A stretch of DNA of 43,867 bases from Candidatus Azobacteroides sp. (GTDB taxonomy: Bacteria; Bacteroidota; Bacteroidia; Bacteroidales; Azobacteroidaceae): NCBI GenBank assembly GCA_009783445.1, contig WRFY01000112.1:1-43867 (forward strand), read 5' to 3'. Shown piece by piece: positions 1-9,068 of this stretch. Position 1 is the first letter of the stretch, and each line of letters opens with the position of its first letter. Below the pieces are notes generated by a model. It did no database searches. It saw only the letters and a list, made by a program, of their open reading frames with translations, and was not told where the DNA came from. The position numbers and the translations under genes were made by a program.

Positions 1-2
1 TT

Positions 3-653
3 CTGGGTAAAACGCCAACATCCATAGTGCGGTCAAGCAGTTTTGACTTAACGCTTTTTCATTCCGAAACGCCGGAGATAGGCGTGCCTGCTCAATTATT
101 AAGCAACCGTCCCGACGTACAAGCGGCAGAATTTGCCTTGCGTGCTGCTCATGAAGAGTTTAATGCGGCGCGTGCCGCTATGTATCCTCAATTAACCCTG
201 ACGGGTTCAGTAGGTCCGGATGCCAAAGGGTTATCCAATTGGTTTAATATGCCGGGGTCTCTGCTTTGGAATGTAGTTGCGGGATTAACCCAACCGATAT
301 TCAATGGACGGACTTTAAAGACTCAAAAAGAGGTTGCCCGTTTGGAGGAAGACGCAACGTTTATATCCTTCAAGCAAACCTTGTTGAATGCGGGAAATGA
401 AGTATCAAATGCGTTAGCAGCCATTCGGTTTGTAGCTCAACAGTCCGATTATCAGAAAGAACAAGTGGATGCGTTGAAAAAAGCATACGAATTTTCGCAA
501 GAATTATTAGTGAATGGATATGCAACCTATTTGGATGTTTTATCTGCGCAAACCAGCGTATTATCCAGCGAACTTTCTCTTTACTCAACCTATAACACGA
601 TTATTCAACAAAAGATTATCCTCTATCGAGCATTAGGCGGAGGTTGGAGATAG
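3..653 (+). CDS. RND-type outer-membrane efflux lipoprotein, C-terminal part (partial)
   Basis: This is the 3' end of a TolC/OprM-family outer-membrane channel gene; the frame is open to the left edge, so the true start is outside the window. The visible 217 residues begin with the family's typical LLGKTP segment, then a VPAQLLSNRPDVQAAE stretch, which marks the second outer-membrane-factor repeat. TQPIFNGRTLKTQ and the following long helices are also characteristic. These proteins form trimeric channels that let RND pumps export drugs, detergents or metals across the outer membrane. The membrane-fusion and pump genes would be expected just upstream. The protein ends GGGWR, as is common in this family. 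The substrate cannot be told from this part. Confidence 0.9.
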   Translation: MGKTPTSIVRSSSFDLTLFHSETPEIGVPAQLLSNRPDVQAAEFALRAAHEEFNAARAAMYPQLTLTGSVGPDAKGLSNWFNMPGSLLWNVVAGLTQPIFNGRTLKTQKEVARLEEDATFISFKQTLLNAGNEVSNALAAIRFVAQQSDYQKEQVDALKKAYEFSQELLVNGYATYLDVLSAQTSVLSSELSLYSTYNTIIQQKIILYRALGGGWR

Positions 654-663
654 CGTTTCAAAA

Positions 664-711
664 ATGAATATCCGCATGCAGAGGACGCCGCGTTCTCTGC
701 ATGCTATTCAT
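664..711 (+). terminator. Hairpin after the efflux gene
   Basis: A perfect 10-bp inverted repeat GCATGCAGAG (674-683) / CTCTGCATGC (695-704) encloses an 11-nt loop. It is extended outward by ATGAATA / TATTCAT across a 3-nt bulge. It begins 10 bp after the efflux stop codon and probably ends that transcript, though no T-run follows. Confidence 0.6.
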
Positions 712-824
712 ACAGTGGACAGACAAAACGGCAGGATATGAAAAATGGTCTGTTAAATTCCTAAAAAAAATCTTATTTCATTTTATTCTTTCACGAACAA
801 CACCCCAATACGCAAAAAAGTTTA

Positions 825-832
825 TACATTTG
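825..832 (+). promoter_or_regulatory. Bacteroidales -7 box for lon
   Basis: TACATTTG matches the Bacteroides -7 consensus TAnnTTTG and lies 51 nt upstream of the lon ATG. No clear TTTG was found at the -33 position. Heat or stress control of lon cannot be judged from the sequence. Confidence 0.55.
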
Positions 833-883
833 GCACAGAAATTGTTCAAAAGAAGACTACATTAAAATATTACTAAAAAACGA

Positions 884-3289
884 ATGAAGAGTGTAATTGC
901 GTCGCCAATGGAAATATTGATTGAACAAAAATCCGTAACGCTTGAAGATATCAACCAAGAGAATCCTATTTTGCCTCTGAAGAATATGATTTTTTTTCCG
1001 GGGGTTCCTACGCCGGTCAATATTGGACGTTCTAAGTCATTGAAACTGATACAAGATGTTCAGAAAAAAAAAGGTTTCCTGGGAGTTTTCTGCCAAAAAG
1101 ACGCGAATGAAGACGACCCGGGTTATGACGATTTATATCCCATTGGTTTGGTTGCACAGATTATCAATGTGCTGAAAGAGGACAACGACGATACGACTGT
1201 TTTACTCATGGGCGAACAGCGGGTTTTTCTGACTGAGATTACCGTTCAAGAACCCTATTTGAAGGGTAAATTTTTGCCCATGGAAACCATCCAACCGGCT
1301 AAAACGGATAAAGAATTCAAAGAACAGTTGAAAACGATCAAAGACCGGACGCTCCATATGTTATCTTCCAAAATGGGATTACCTGATTTCGTTTTGGAAT
1401 CTCTCCGAAAATCGAAGGATTACAACTACATTGCCAATCTGGCTTTTACCACCGTAGATGCGGCGATCGAGCAAAAACAGGAGGTCATTGCTTGCGACGA
1501 TCTGAAAGAACGCTATATCAAATTACTTTCACTGCTGGATCATGAATTGCAGTTGCTTGAAATCAAAGAATCGATTCGGAGAAAAACCCAAGTGGATATT
1601 GACAAGCAACAAAGGGAGTATTTTCTTCAACAGGAAATGAAAAATATTCAGGAAGCGTTGGGTGGAAATATTCAAGACATTGAAATTAAAGAAATTAAAG
1701 ATAAGGCGGAAGCTATTCATTTCACGAATGAACAACGCGACATTTTTGATAAGGAAGTGAAAAAACTGGAACGCCTGCATCCCCATTCTCCTGATTATTC
1801 GACGCAAATGTCTTATATTCAAACTGTCATTTCGTTGCCGTGGAATTTCTATACGGATGATAATTTCAATCTCGCGCGCGCTAAGAAAATTTTAGACAAA
1901 GACCATTTTGGTTTGGAAAAAGTAAAAGAACGCATCATTGAACATTTAGCAGTATTGAAATTGAAAGGGGATATGAAATCGCCGATTATTTGTCTTCATG
2001 GGCCTCCGGGAGTCGGCAAAACTTCGTTGGGAAAGTCCATCGCAGAAGCTTTGAATCGAAAATACATCCGTATGTCGCTGGGCGGTTTGCACGATGAAGC
2101 CGAAATACGGGGACATCGAAGAACGTATATTGGCGCTATGCCCGGACGGATCATTCAAGGGATTCAGAAAGCCGGTTCTTCTAATCCGGTGATGATTTTG
2201 GATGAAATCGACAAGGTGGGACAAGATTTTCAAGGCGATCCGAGTTCTGCACTGCTGGAAGTATTGGATACCGAACAAAACAACGCATTCCACGATAATT
2301 ATTTAGACATTGATTTCGATTTGTCGAAAGTCTTATTTATCGCTACCGCTAATTCCTTGTCTACAATATCGCAACCTTTGTTAGACCGAATGGAACTGAT
2401 CCATGTGAGCGGTTACATCATGGAGGAAAAATTAGAAATTGCCAAAAGGCATCTTTTGCCCATGCAACTGGAAAATCACGGGATTCCCAAATCCAAATTT
2501 GATATTCCCAAAAAAACCATGGAAGAAATCATCGAATCCTATACGCGCGAATCCGGCGTCAGGGAATTAAACAAAAAGATTGCCAAAATTCTGCGTAAAA
2601 TAGCCGTTGCCGTCGCCGAAAATACCGATTATCCTAAAAAATTGGAAATTAAAGATTTATATGATTATTTAGGCGCTGTCGAATACAGCAAAGACAAGTA
2701 TCAGGGAAATGACTACGCCGGCGTAGTCACTGGTTTAGCATGGACGGCTGCAGGAGGCGAAATCTTGTTTATTGAAAGCAGCCTCAGTAAAGGCAAAGGT
2801 TCTAAATTGACGTTAACCGGTAACTTGGGCGACGTGATGAAAGAATCGGCCATCTTGTCGTTGGAATACATCAAAGCGCATGCCTCTCAATGGGATATTC
2901 CTGAAGACATATTTGAAAAATGGAATGTCCACATTCATGTTCCGGAAGGAGCTATTCCTAAAGACGGACCAAGCGCAGGAATTACCATGACTACTTCGTT
3001 GGTTTCGGCGTTTACGCAACGGCAAGTAAAACCAACTCTCGCCATGACGGGAGAAATGACGCTTCGCGGAAAAGTGCTTCCGGTGGGAGGAATCAAGGAA
3101 AAAATATTGGCCGCCAAACGCGCCGGAATCAAGGAAATCATTCTAAGCAAAGAAAACGAAAAGGACGTAAATGAAATCAATTCCCTTTATTTGAAAGGAT
3201 TGCAAATTCATTACGTAAACGACATCCAAGAAGTTCTAAATATTGCTTTACTCCCCACGAAGGTGAAAAATGCTGTCGCTATTGAGTAA
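884..3289 (+). CDS. lon: ATP-dependent protease Lon (LonA)
   Basis: Cytoplasmic AAA+ serine protease that unfolds and degrades damaged and regulatory proteins. The 801 residues match a normal LonA. An N-terminal LON substrate-binding domain (about 25-225) is followed by a coiled-coil helical segment, the AAA+ module and the C-terminal protease domain (about 600-790). Walker A GPPGVGKT is at residues 373-380, followed by a Walker B ending LDEIDK. The catalytic serine is S697 in [10 protein letters not shown], and the paired lysine is K740 in GGIKEK, 43 residues later as in E. coli Lon (S679/K722). The gene stands alone, with its own -7 box and hairpins behind it. No defects are visible. Confidence 0.98.
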   Translation: MKSVIASPMEILIEQKSVTLEDINQENPILPLKNMIFFPGVPTPVNIGRSKSLKLIQDVQKKKGFLGVFCQKDANEDDPGYDDLYPIGLVAQIINVLKEDNDDTTVLLMGEQRVFLTEITVQEPYLKGKFLPMETIQPAKTDKEFKEQLKTIKDRTLHMLSSKMGLPDFVLESLRKSKDYNYIANLAFTTVDAAIEQKQEVIACDDLKERYIKLLSLLDHELQLLEIKESIRRKTQVDIDKQQREYFLQQEMKNIQEALGGNIQDIEIKEIKDKAEAIHFTNEQRDIFDKEVKKLERLHPHSPDYSTQMSYIQTVISLPWNFYTDDNFNLARAKKILDKDHFGLEKVKERIIEHLAVLKLKGDMKSPIICLHGPPGVGKTSLGKSIAEALNRKYIRMSLGGLHDEAEIRGHRRTYIGAMPGRIIQGIQKAGSSNPVMILDEIDKVGQDFQGDPSSALLEVLDTEQNNAFHDNYLDIDFDLSKVLFIATANSLSTISQPLLDRMELIHVSGYIMEEKLEIAKRHLLPMQLENHGIPKSKFDIPKKTMEEIIESYTRESGVRELNKKIAKILRKIAVAVAENTDYPKKLEIKDLYDYLGAVEYSKDKYQGNDYAGVVTGLAWTAAGGEILFIESSLSKGKGSKLTLTGNLGDVMKESAILSLEYIKAHASQWDIPEDIFEKWNVHIHVPEGAIPKDGPSAGITMTTSLVSAFTQRQVKPTLAMTGEMTLRGKVLPVGGIKEKILAAKRAGIKEIILSKENEKDVNEINSLYLKGLQIHYVNDIQEVLNIALLPTKVKNAVAIE

Positions 3290-3316
3290 GACCTGAAAAC
3301 CCTCCCTGCATTTAAG

Positions 3317-3354
3317 TTCGGTAGAAAAAGGAGGGAAGATTATTTTCTACCGAA
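3317..3354. terminator. Bidirectional terminator hairpin between lon and the DUF4270 gene
   Basis: A perfect 12-bp inverted repeat TTCGGTAGAAAA (3317-3328) / TTTTCTACCGAA (3343-3354) with a 14-nt loop lies between convergent genes. An overlapping CCCTCC/GGAGGG pairing is an alternative fold. The A/T ends of the stem suit termination in both directions. Confidence 0.65.
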
Positions 3355-3370
3355 ACGACATCCGTGACGA

Positions 3371-3400
3371 GACGAGGGACAATGCCCGTCTTTATTTTTT
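3371..3400 (+). terminator. Second lon terminator with T-run
   Basis: GACGAGGG...CCCGTC forms a short stem with one bulged A, directly followed by TTTATTTTTT. This is a classical intrinsic terminator shape for plus-strand transcripts. It overlaps the last codons of the opposing gene. Confidence 0.6.
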
Positions 3401-4816
3401 CTCCAAATCGGTCGCAATAATTTGTATTTCCAACTGATTGCCTCCTTTCTTCAAAGTAACCGCCGATGGAAGCAAATAATGAGCAGTTCCATTATCGACT
3501 GGATAGCTCGAATAGGAATACGAGTCGTAATAAAGATAATACGACACGTCCACAGGAATTAAATACAAAGACAGGTAGTCTTTCTGAACGCCTTTGTCTA
3601 TGGCATTCTGAATTACATTGGATATATTATCAAAAGTATAAGCGTAAGCGCTCGCGTCGAACGTAGTATAGAAAGAGGTTTGTCCATCCGCATATTTCCG
3701 TTCCTCAAAAAAGGACTTAACCGAATCCGGTTCGATGAGCAACAATTTGGGGCGGGTTTGCGTAACGGTGTTGGATGTTCCCAAACCCGGAAAGTTTAGC
3801 ACATAATCCCGATCTTCCTTGGGATAAGCTTCGATACTGAGCCGTACATTGTTGAATTTTCTGCTTCCAAGCGTTTGTTTAACTTCATTCAGCGGAATTA
3901 AAATTTCGCAGAATATGCCCGCAGGCGATTTCAAATACATCATTGAATCGTTCTGTTCCAGCAAATGATCGTCGTTTAATCCCTTATAATTATTCAGCTG
4001 AACGACTTCTTTAGTAACGTTCAATACTGCCATGCTCGGACTTTGATAGATGGAATCCTGACCTGAACTCCCTTGCGTCGTATACAAGCGCGTGTAATAA
4101 ATGTCTATTTCCGTATTTTCCACTTGCAAGATGCATCCGCTTCCAAAGGTAGAAGCTATATAAGTACCGGGGAAAAAACGAGTAAAATCAGCAGGAGTAA
4201 ACTGACCATGATTTGGTTTTCTATACTCATCCAGACAACTTTGTCCCCATTCGCGGGACAAAGGCACCGATACCATTTTATAAGACGAAACCAGATTCAG
4301 CGAATCGGAAATATTCAGATTTCGCGCCGTATAAGCTTTTCTTCCCCACAATCTATTCATATCGCAGAATTGGGATGGATCGATATCGGTATAGTAATCT
4401 TTTTGTAAAGGTACATTAACCGGATAAACGCTGACTTCCATAGGCGCAAGAGAATCGCCTACATAAGAAGTATATATAATTTGCAACAGAACAGAATCTA
4501 TTTCTTGTCCGCTCTCGCCGATAATGCTGTCTAAACTGAATCCCAGCGCAGGATAGTACTCGCAAACATAATCCGCTTTTAAGCCGCCGAACACAGGGTC
4601 TTGAAACTGTCCCAACAATCCATTGATCGATTTGGCATACAAAGAATCCACCCGGATCGTTCGTCCGTCAATATTCAAGGTCGTATCGAATACCGCGATT
4701 TTATCTTCCTCTGGTTTCATATTGATCCCTATGGAATCGATGGTGTCGTTACATCCGGCCCAATAGTATCCTGCTGTTACAAGCAAAAAACCGGCTATAA
4801 AAAATTTTGTTTTCAT
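3392..4816 (-). CDS. DUF4270-family lipoprotein
   Basis: Secreted lipoprotein of about 474 residues of the Bacteroidetes family DUF4270; molecular function unknown. The start is taken as the ATG at 4816; the codon one step upstream is TTG. The N-terminus is a lipoprotein signal with cysteine C22 after YWAG, followed by a family-typical stretch (TTLNIDGRTIRVDSLYA) and LLGQFQDPVFGGLKADY. The body is rich in beta-strand and aromatic residues. It follows the GlgA-like gene by 15 bp, an arrangement I recall as common in Bacteroidales, so the two are probably co-transcribed. A surface or periplasmic location is inferred from the signal. Confidence 0.85.
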   Translation of the reverse strand: MKTKFFIAGFLLVTAGYYWAGCNDTIDSIGINMKPEEDKIAVFDTTLNIDGRTIRVDSLYAKSINGLLGQFQDPVFGGLKADYVCEYYPALGFSLDSIIGESGQEIDSVLLQIIYTSYVGDSLAPMEVSVYPVNVPLQKDYYTDIDPSQFCDMNRLWGRKAYTARNLNISDSLNLVSSYKMVSVPLSREWGQSCLDEYRKPNHGQFTPADFTRFFPGTYIASTFGSGCILQVENTEIDIYYTRLYTTQGSSGQDSIYQSPSMAVLNVTKEVVQLNNYKGLNDDHLLEQNDSMMYLKSPAGIFCEILIPLNEVKQTLGSRKFNNVRLSIEAYPKEDRDYVLNFPGLGTSNTVTQTRPKLLLIEPDSVKSFFEERKYADGQTSFYTTFDASAYAYTFDNISNVIQNAIDKGVQKDYLSLYLIPVDVSYYLYYDSYSYSSYPVDNGTAHYLLPSAVTLKKGGNQLEIQIIATDLEKK

Positions 4817-4831
4817 CAAAAATGAATTAAA

Positions 4832-5644
4832 TTATGAAAGAATCTGATCATAAAATTTATTGAATGCTTCAATGTAGACATCGTTCGGTTGATATTCCAG
4901 AAAAGGCAAACCTTCTTTTTGCAGCACGTATGCTTTCACTTCCGGATGAATGTACGGACTGCCTTGAATGGCTCCATCGCAAAAATCAATGGCCAATTTG
5001 CTTAACGACTCAAAATCAACTTTGTCCTCAATCGATTTGAGATCGCTTTGCGTTACGCCTTCTATCTTCAATTTTCGAATAAAATCCGCCTCAAAGGGAC
5101 GTTTGAAACCGTCATTATACACCGAGTATACTACTTTTGAATTTTTAAAACAAGGGTCTCTTTTGTAATGTTTTTTTATATAAAGGGGCGCCAAGGCAGT
5201 CATCCAGCCATGACAATGAATCAAATCCGGAACCCATCGCAATTTTTTTACTGTTTCCATCACTCCTCGAACATAAAAAATACTTCTCTCGTCGTTATCT
5301 TGAAATTCGTTTCCTTCTGCATCCTGCAATAGATACTTTCTCTGAAAAAAATCTTCGTTATCTATAAAATAAATCTGCATGCGCGCCGATTGAATGGAAG
5401 CTACCTTTATGATCAATGGATGATCGGTATCGTCGATGATAAGGTTCATTCCCGATAAACGAATTACTTCATGTAATTGGTTTCGTCTTTCATTAATTGT
5501 GCCAAATTTAGGCATAAATGTCCTGATTTCCCGTCCAAGATCGTGAATCCCTTGAGGAAGCTCGCGAGCGATCACAGACATTTCCGTTTCGGCCAAGTAA
5601 GGTGTTATTTCTGTTGTAATGAACAATATCTTTTTTGCCATCAT
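4832..5644 (-). CDS. Glycogen/starch-synthase-like protein, N-terminal GT5 domain only
   Basis: About 270 residues similar to the N-terminal Rossmann domain of bacterial glycogen synthase (GT5), including CHGWMTALAPLYIKK. Normal GlgA is around 480 residues or more; the whole C-terminal GT-B domain is absent. The usual KTGGL ADP-glucose motif near the N-terminus is replaced by ETEMS (about residues 19-23). Glycosyl transfer is therefore doubtful, and a regulatory or structural role is possible. The start is placed at ATG 5644 (or 5641) because the promoter lies between here and the longest possible ORF start at 5707. It is followed by the DUF4270 lipoprotein gene. The family call is firm; the activity is not. 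Confidence 0.85.
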   Translation of the reverse strand: MMAKKILFITTEITPYLAETEMSVIARELPQGIHDLGREIRTFMPKFGTINERRNQLHEVIRLSGMNLIIDDTDHPLIIKVASIQSARMQIYFIDNEDFFQRKYLLQDAEGNEFQDNDERSIFYVRGVMETVKKLRWVPDLIHCHGWMTALAPLYIKKHYKRDPCFKNSKVVYSVYNDGFKRPFEADFIRKLKIEGVTQSDLKSIEDKVDFESLSKLAIDFCDGAIQGSPYIHPEVKAYVLQKEGLPFLEYQPNDVYIEAFNKFYDQILS

Positions 5645-5678
5645 TATTTTATTACAGTAATTCTTTGGATTCTGGACA

Positions 5679-5713
5679 CAAAGATAGTAAAAAAAAATAG
5701 CATTCATTTCAAA
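5679..5713 (-). promoter_or_regulatory. Promoter of the GlgA-like gene
   Basis: The minus strand reads TTTG (5710-5713), 23 nt, then TATCTTTG (5679-5686), matching the Bacteroides -7 element with a slightly long spacer. Its position fixes the translation start downstream, at 5644/5641. Confidence 0.55.
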
Positions 5714-5813
5714 ATATATTGCTAATAACTATCAACAAATTTTAAGATTCCTTGTTATTCACTTTTTTTTGTATCATTTTTTGGCGGCGTTGCTAATAAT
5801 TTGGTGTGTTTCT

Positions 5814-6347
5814 TTAGTATAAACGAACATCCTGCTTCGAGGGTGTAATGATCACGACGTCTCCGATCTTTACTTTTTTTACCAATTCTTTCAGATCTTT
5901 ATTTCTCAATCGGATGCAACCTTCGGTAGCTCGCGTTCCAATAGATTCATCGTCAACCGTACCGTGTATGCCGATGCCTTGATGACCCGGCGTGAACAAT
6001 CGAATGAAAAAGGGACCGTACGCACCTTGTACACTCCCTCTGCCATCGCCAAAATCGTGTTTCCATTCCGAAGCATTTTGAATATCGCAAATGGGAAAAA
6101 TGCCTTCCGGCGTTTTCATATCGCCCTGAATCGTTTTGTTGCCCATGCTTTTGCCGCACGCTACTGGATATTGACCGATGATCTTCCCCGTGTAATTGTA
6201 AATAGTTAATGTCATATCTTCTTTGGATACGACAACAAATGATGAATGTTCGATCTTTGTTATGCGGTGCTCATACCAGCGCCATACGCCGAACAAGCCT
6301 GCATAAGGAAGCAACAATACCACCCAAAGCGCTATCTTCTTTTTCAT
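5814..6347 (-). CDS. L,D-transpeptidase (YkuD domain), membrane-anchored
   Basis: 177 residues with an uncleaved N-terminal signal anchor (about 5-23) and an extracytoplasmic YkuD domain (about 35-168). The catalytic signature is visible as HGT at 128-130 followed by TEGCIRL, with nucleophile C144 and R146. The more usual SHGC is TEGC here, a variant seen in the family. Such enzymes make 3-3 peptidoglycan cross-links or attach proteins to the wall. It is the last gene of the ten-gene minus-strand operon, 10 bp after the Cys-rich secreted protein gene, so it is likely the wall-acting end of that system. No transport or lysozyme domain is attached. Confidence 0.9.
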   Translation of the reverse strand: MKKKIALWVVLLLPYAGLFGVWRWYEHRITKIEHSSFVVVSKEDMTLTIYNYTGKIIGQYPVACGKSMGNKTIQGDMKTPEGIFPICDIQNASEWKHDFGDGRGSVQGAYGPFFIRLFTPGHQGIGIHGTVDDESIGTRATEGCIRLRNKDLKELVKKVKIGDVVIITPSKQDVRLY

Positions 6348-6357
6348 CTATTGATCG

Positions 6358-7392
6358 TTATTTCCACCAATCCTCCCACTGAACCTTATATTCATTTTGA
6401 CCTCTTTCTTTCGTTTTTTCATCGAAACTAAACATATCAATTAAATAACCCCAACCTTTGGAACGGTATTTTTCATCGGGAATTAAATCGGGTCCATCGC
6501 TAACGTTAAAACCGGCAGGAAAACACGCCCGATAATCGCTCCAACAAGCTTTTTTCGATGCTCCTGTGCGGTAGCTTTTCCATGTCCCGTCGAAAAGGAC
6601 GGTATAAGGAGATGCCGTGTACCAAATCTCAGCAATGGCCATTTTGCCGGTATTGTCTGTCCAGTAGATTTCGAATGTTCCCTCAAAAACGCCTGTGCCC
6701 GACTGTTTCTTATCTTCGGCCAAATTATATTTTCCTATTATTTTGCCGTCGGCATTATTTCCGTCCCAGTTTTCCAACCCCGATTCTACAACGTATTGCG
6801 CTTCGATAATTCCTTTAAAATCACAGATATTATTTTTGACTTTCGATTTTCCGATTACTTCATATTTATGATCGTCTATTCTTTTGGTCGATAAAAAAAC
6901 AATTCCCATTCGTTGAACTTCATCGCCTAACATTCCGAGGAATTCTTTTTCAGATCCGAATAACTTTGCGATGTCAATATCTTCCACTTTGGGCAGTTTT
7001 TGGGCTATTTTTATATCGGGATAAAACGGCGCGGTGCAAGGGTCGCAATCCAATCCCAGCGCTTTGCCAACACAATAAGCTTTTTTCCCAAGCAAATAAT
7101 GAACATACGCCAAATCTAAATTATAGTTCTTTGTTGAGCCTTTATTATCTGTGCCGTCAACATAAACTTCGTAAAAATTTTCGTAACCAGTATATTTATA
7201 ACCTACATTTGAAACAGTAATGAACTGTTGCGCCTCATTGTTGCAACAAGTGCACCAAAGAATAAGCTGTTTTTGTGTATTTAAAAATTCGACCGCTTCT
7301 ATTGCTTGCGATTCACTTAAATAGGCTAATTGATCGGCTCTACAGACGAATGCCGGTAATAACAGGATTAAAAGATACAAACTTCTTTTCAT
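6358..7392 (-). CDS. Secreted Cys-rich protein of unknown function
   Basis: 344 residues with a clear signal peptide (about 1-19, LLILLLPAFVCRA). I do not recognise the family. Two parts can be seen. The first (about 25-135) carries several cysteines, in LWCTCC (46-50) and in AYCVGKALGLDCDPC, which could form disulfides or bind metal. The second (about 140-300) is rich in beta strands, with a GTGVFEGTFEIYW segment and further cysteines. The protein ends in an aromatic QWEDWWK. It sits between the zinc-ribbon/SH3 protein and the L,D-transpeptidase in the ten-gene operon, so a periplasmic accessory role is the best inference. Residue positions are approximate. Confidence 0.75.
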   Translation of the reverse strand: MKRSLYLLILLLPAFVCRADQLAYLSESQAIEAVEFLNTQKQLILWCTCCNNEAQQFITVSNVGYKYTGYENFYEVYVDGTDNKGSTKNYNLDLAYVHYLLGKKAYCVGKALGLDCDPCTAPFYPDIKIAQKLPKVEDIDIAKLFGSEKEFLGMLGDEVQRMGIVFLSTKRIDDHKYEVIGKSKVKNNICDFKGIIEAQYVVESGLENWDGNNADGKIIGKYNLAEDKKQSGTGVFEGTFEIYWTDNTGKMAIAEIWYTASPYTVLFDGTWKSYRTGASKKACWSDYRACFPAGFNVSDGPDLIPDEKYRSKGWGYLIDMFSFDEKTKERGQNEYKVQWEDWWK

Positions 7393-7446
7393 GTGTTTCT
7401 TATTTGATGTTTTTTTGATTTATTTTTAAAAAAGTATTTGTTCGTT

Positions 7447-8469
7447 TTAGCGGTATTCTATTTGATAGCTGTATGCGTCAGCGTCAAAAGACATGTAATA
7501 CACAGGCTTGATAGCGTAAATATCCCCCGTTGGCGGCGCCGCTTCTTCATATTCCAAATGCGGCGTTTCATCGTCATTAAAACTGAATAACAAAAATTTC
7601 CGTTCTTTTGTAATGGTGTTTTTTAAAATTACTGCGAAATCGGCAAACTTTGAATTTGAATTGATAATTTTCTTGTAATAGGTTGAATTGTATTTCGAAT
7701 TTTTGCTTTTGGAAAATACCTGCCAAATTCCGTTATCGTACCCATTCCTTTTTATATAATAGAGCAACGCTAATCGATATCTTCCTTTGTCGATTATTTC
7801 TTTCGATTCATTGTCGCCCCAAATGCTGTTCAGCAGAGAAAAATCGAATGGAAGTAATATATAATTCGACGACACGAATCCTTTTTGCCTTTTCCATTTT
7901 ACTTCCGACCATTCGGAACCGTAATCATATACGATTAACTCGGAACCGTAAGGCACTTTTCCCACTATATTGTAATCCACTCCCGACACCGGCGAAGAAC
8001 GCAAGAAAACATTGGTGGCGAATGTATAATAGCGAGGGGCGTCTCTATCGGTTATATAGGGAAGATAAAAACCATAGTACCCAATGGCGCCGCCCGCGCC
8101 CAGCAATAGAATGATTCCAACAATCAGTACCGCCCATGGAAATGATTTGGACTTTTCTTCCCGTTTCGGTTGTTTTCCTTTTTCGGGTTGTTGGTTTATT
8201 CTTTCTGGCCGTTGATCTACTCTTTTCGGTTGTATATCTATTGTTTGAGCTTGTGCCGGAATGTTGATTGCTGGTTGTATCGCTTTTTTTTCCTGTTCAT
8301 TCGACAATGCCTTTTTCAACAATTGAATCGTTTCTTTTGCATCGCTTAACTCGTCATGGAGTTTATCTATTTTATCCAATTCTTCGTTTTCGACCAGCGG
8401 GGTTCGGCAATACATACAATAATTTGCGCTGCTTGGATTTTCTTTCTGACATTGAGGACACTGTTTCAT
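7447..8469 (-). CDS. Zinc ribbon - coiled coil - TM - SH3-like protein
   Basis: 340 residues in an unusual order. An N-terminal zinc ribbon has cysteine pairs C4/C7 and C18/C21. It is followed by a short coiled coil (about 30-62), a Pro/Lys/Gln-rich linker, one transmembrane helix (about 111-134), an SH3-like domain (about 145-207; NVFLRSSP and KGFVSSNYI are typical of bacterial SH3) and a C-terminal region of unknown fold to residue 340. With no signal peptide, the ribbon should be cytoplasmic and the SH3 part periplasmic. Bacterial SH3 domains often bind peptidoglycan, so this protein could link a cytoplasmic complex to the wall. It is the eighth gene of the operon. Partners are inferred only from position. 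Confidence 0.8.
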   Translation of the reverse strand: MKQCPQCQKENPSSANYCMYCRTPLVENEELDKIDKLHDELSDAKETIQLLKKALSNEQEKKAIQPAINIPAQAQTIDIQPKRVDQRPERINQQPEKGKQPKREEKSKSFPWAVLIVGIILLLGAGGAIGYYGFYLPYITDRDAPRYYTFATNVFLRSSPVSGVDYNIVGKVPYGSELIVYDYGSEWSEVKWKRQKGFVSSNYILLPFDFSLLNSIWGDNESKEIIDKGRYRLALLYYIKRNGYDNGIWQVFSKSKNSKYNSTYYKKIINSNSKFADFAVILKNTITKERKFLLFSFNDDETPHLEYEEAAPPTGDIYAIKPVYYMSFDADAYSYQIEYR

Positions 8470-8510
8470 ACCGTTTTTTTTAAGAATTTATTTGCAATAC
8501 AATAAAAATT

Positions 8511-9041
8511 CTATTTGAAAGTGATTTCATTTTTATGATAGTTGATCGATATTTCTCCAAATTCTTCCAATACAGATTGACCCAACAACAAAGGCGCTTC
8601 CATATTATCCACAATAGAAGCCTGAATGTTGAATAGTTTTTTGTTTCCTATTTCTACTTTTCGAAGCATCACCACTTTCCCTTCGAGGACACTTCCGTCG
8701 GCGACCTGATATTGCTGCGTACCTAAAAAATCGTCATCTTTTAGTTTTCCTTGTTTATAGAGAAAGAGGGCTTCAGTGAGCGACATGGTAATATCCGAAG
8801 CGCCGGTATCGAAAATAAATTCCATTTCGGTACCGTTTATTTTGCAGGGAATATGGTATACGCCGTCTTCTTTCCTCATTTTGATGATTGTTTTGCCTCT
8901 TTGGTTAGCCGATCGGCGATTTTCGGATATCTCTGTTGGAGTCGGCCTCCTGTTGGAGGGTCGACTGTTTCTCCGTTTACAGGACAACATCGGCATCAGG
9001 AGAAAAAACAGGAGTGAAAAGATGAAAATTTTTTGTTTCAT
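8511..9041 (-). CDS. Retropepsin-like aspartic protease, lipoprotein
   Basis: 176 residues. A lipoprotein signal ends at C21 (LMPMLSC), followed by a basic, low-complexity linker (22-50) and a single retropepsin-like domain (about 52-176). The active-site triad is FDTGASD with D78. The second typical element, LLLGQSVLEEFG, lies near residue 150. Such clan AA proteases act as homodimers, so one copy of the D-T-G motif is expected. The lipid anchor places it in the periplasm, probably on a membrane. It lies in the ten-gene operon after two paralogous membrane proteins, which are plausible substrates because both have periplasmic segments. That substrate link is inference. Confidence 0.85.
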   Translation of the reverse strand: MKQKIFIFSLLFFLLMPMLSCKRRNSRPSNRRPTPTEISENRRSANQRGKTIIKMRKEDGVYHIPCKINGTEMEFIFDTGASDITMSLTEALFLYKQGKLKDDDFLGTQQYQVADGSVLEGKVVMLRKVEIGNKKLFNIQASIVDNMEAPLLLGQSVLEEFGEISINYHKNEITFK

Positions 9042-9068
9042 GACTGTATTTTATTTTCTAATGCATGG

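Noticed and set aside
370-588. Antisense ORF inside the efflux gene, and many similar ORFs opposite lon, mutS2, dxs and pgk
   Set aside because: They lie wholly inside well-recognised genes, have no promoter or family-like sequence, and are frame shadows.
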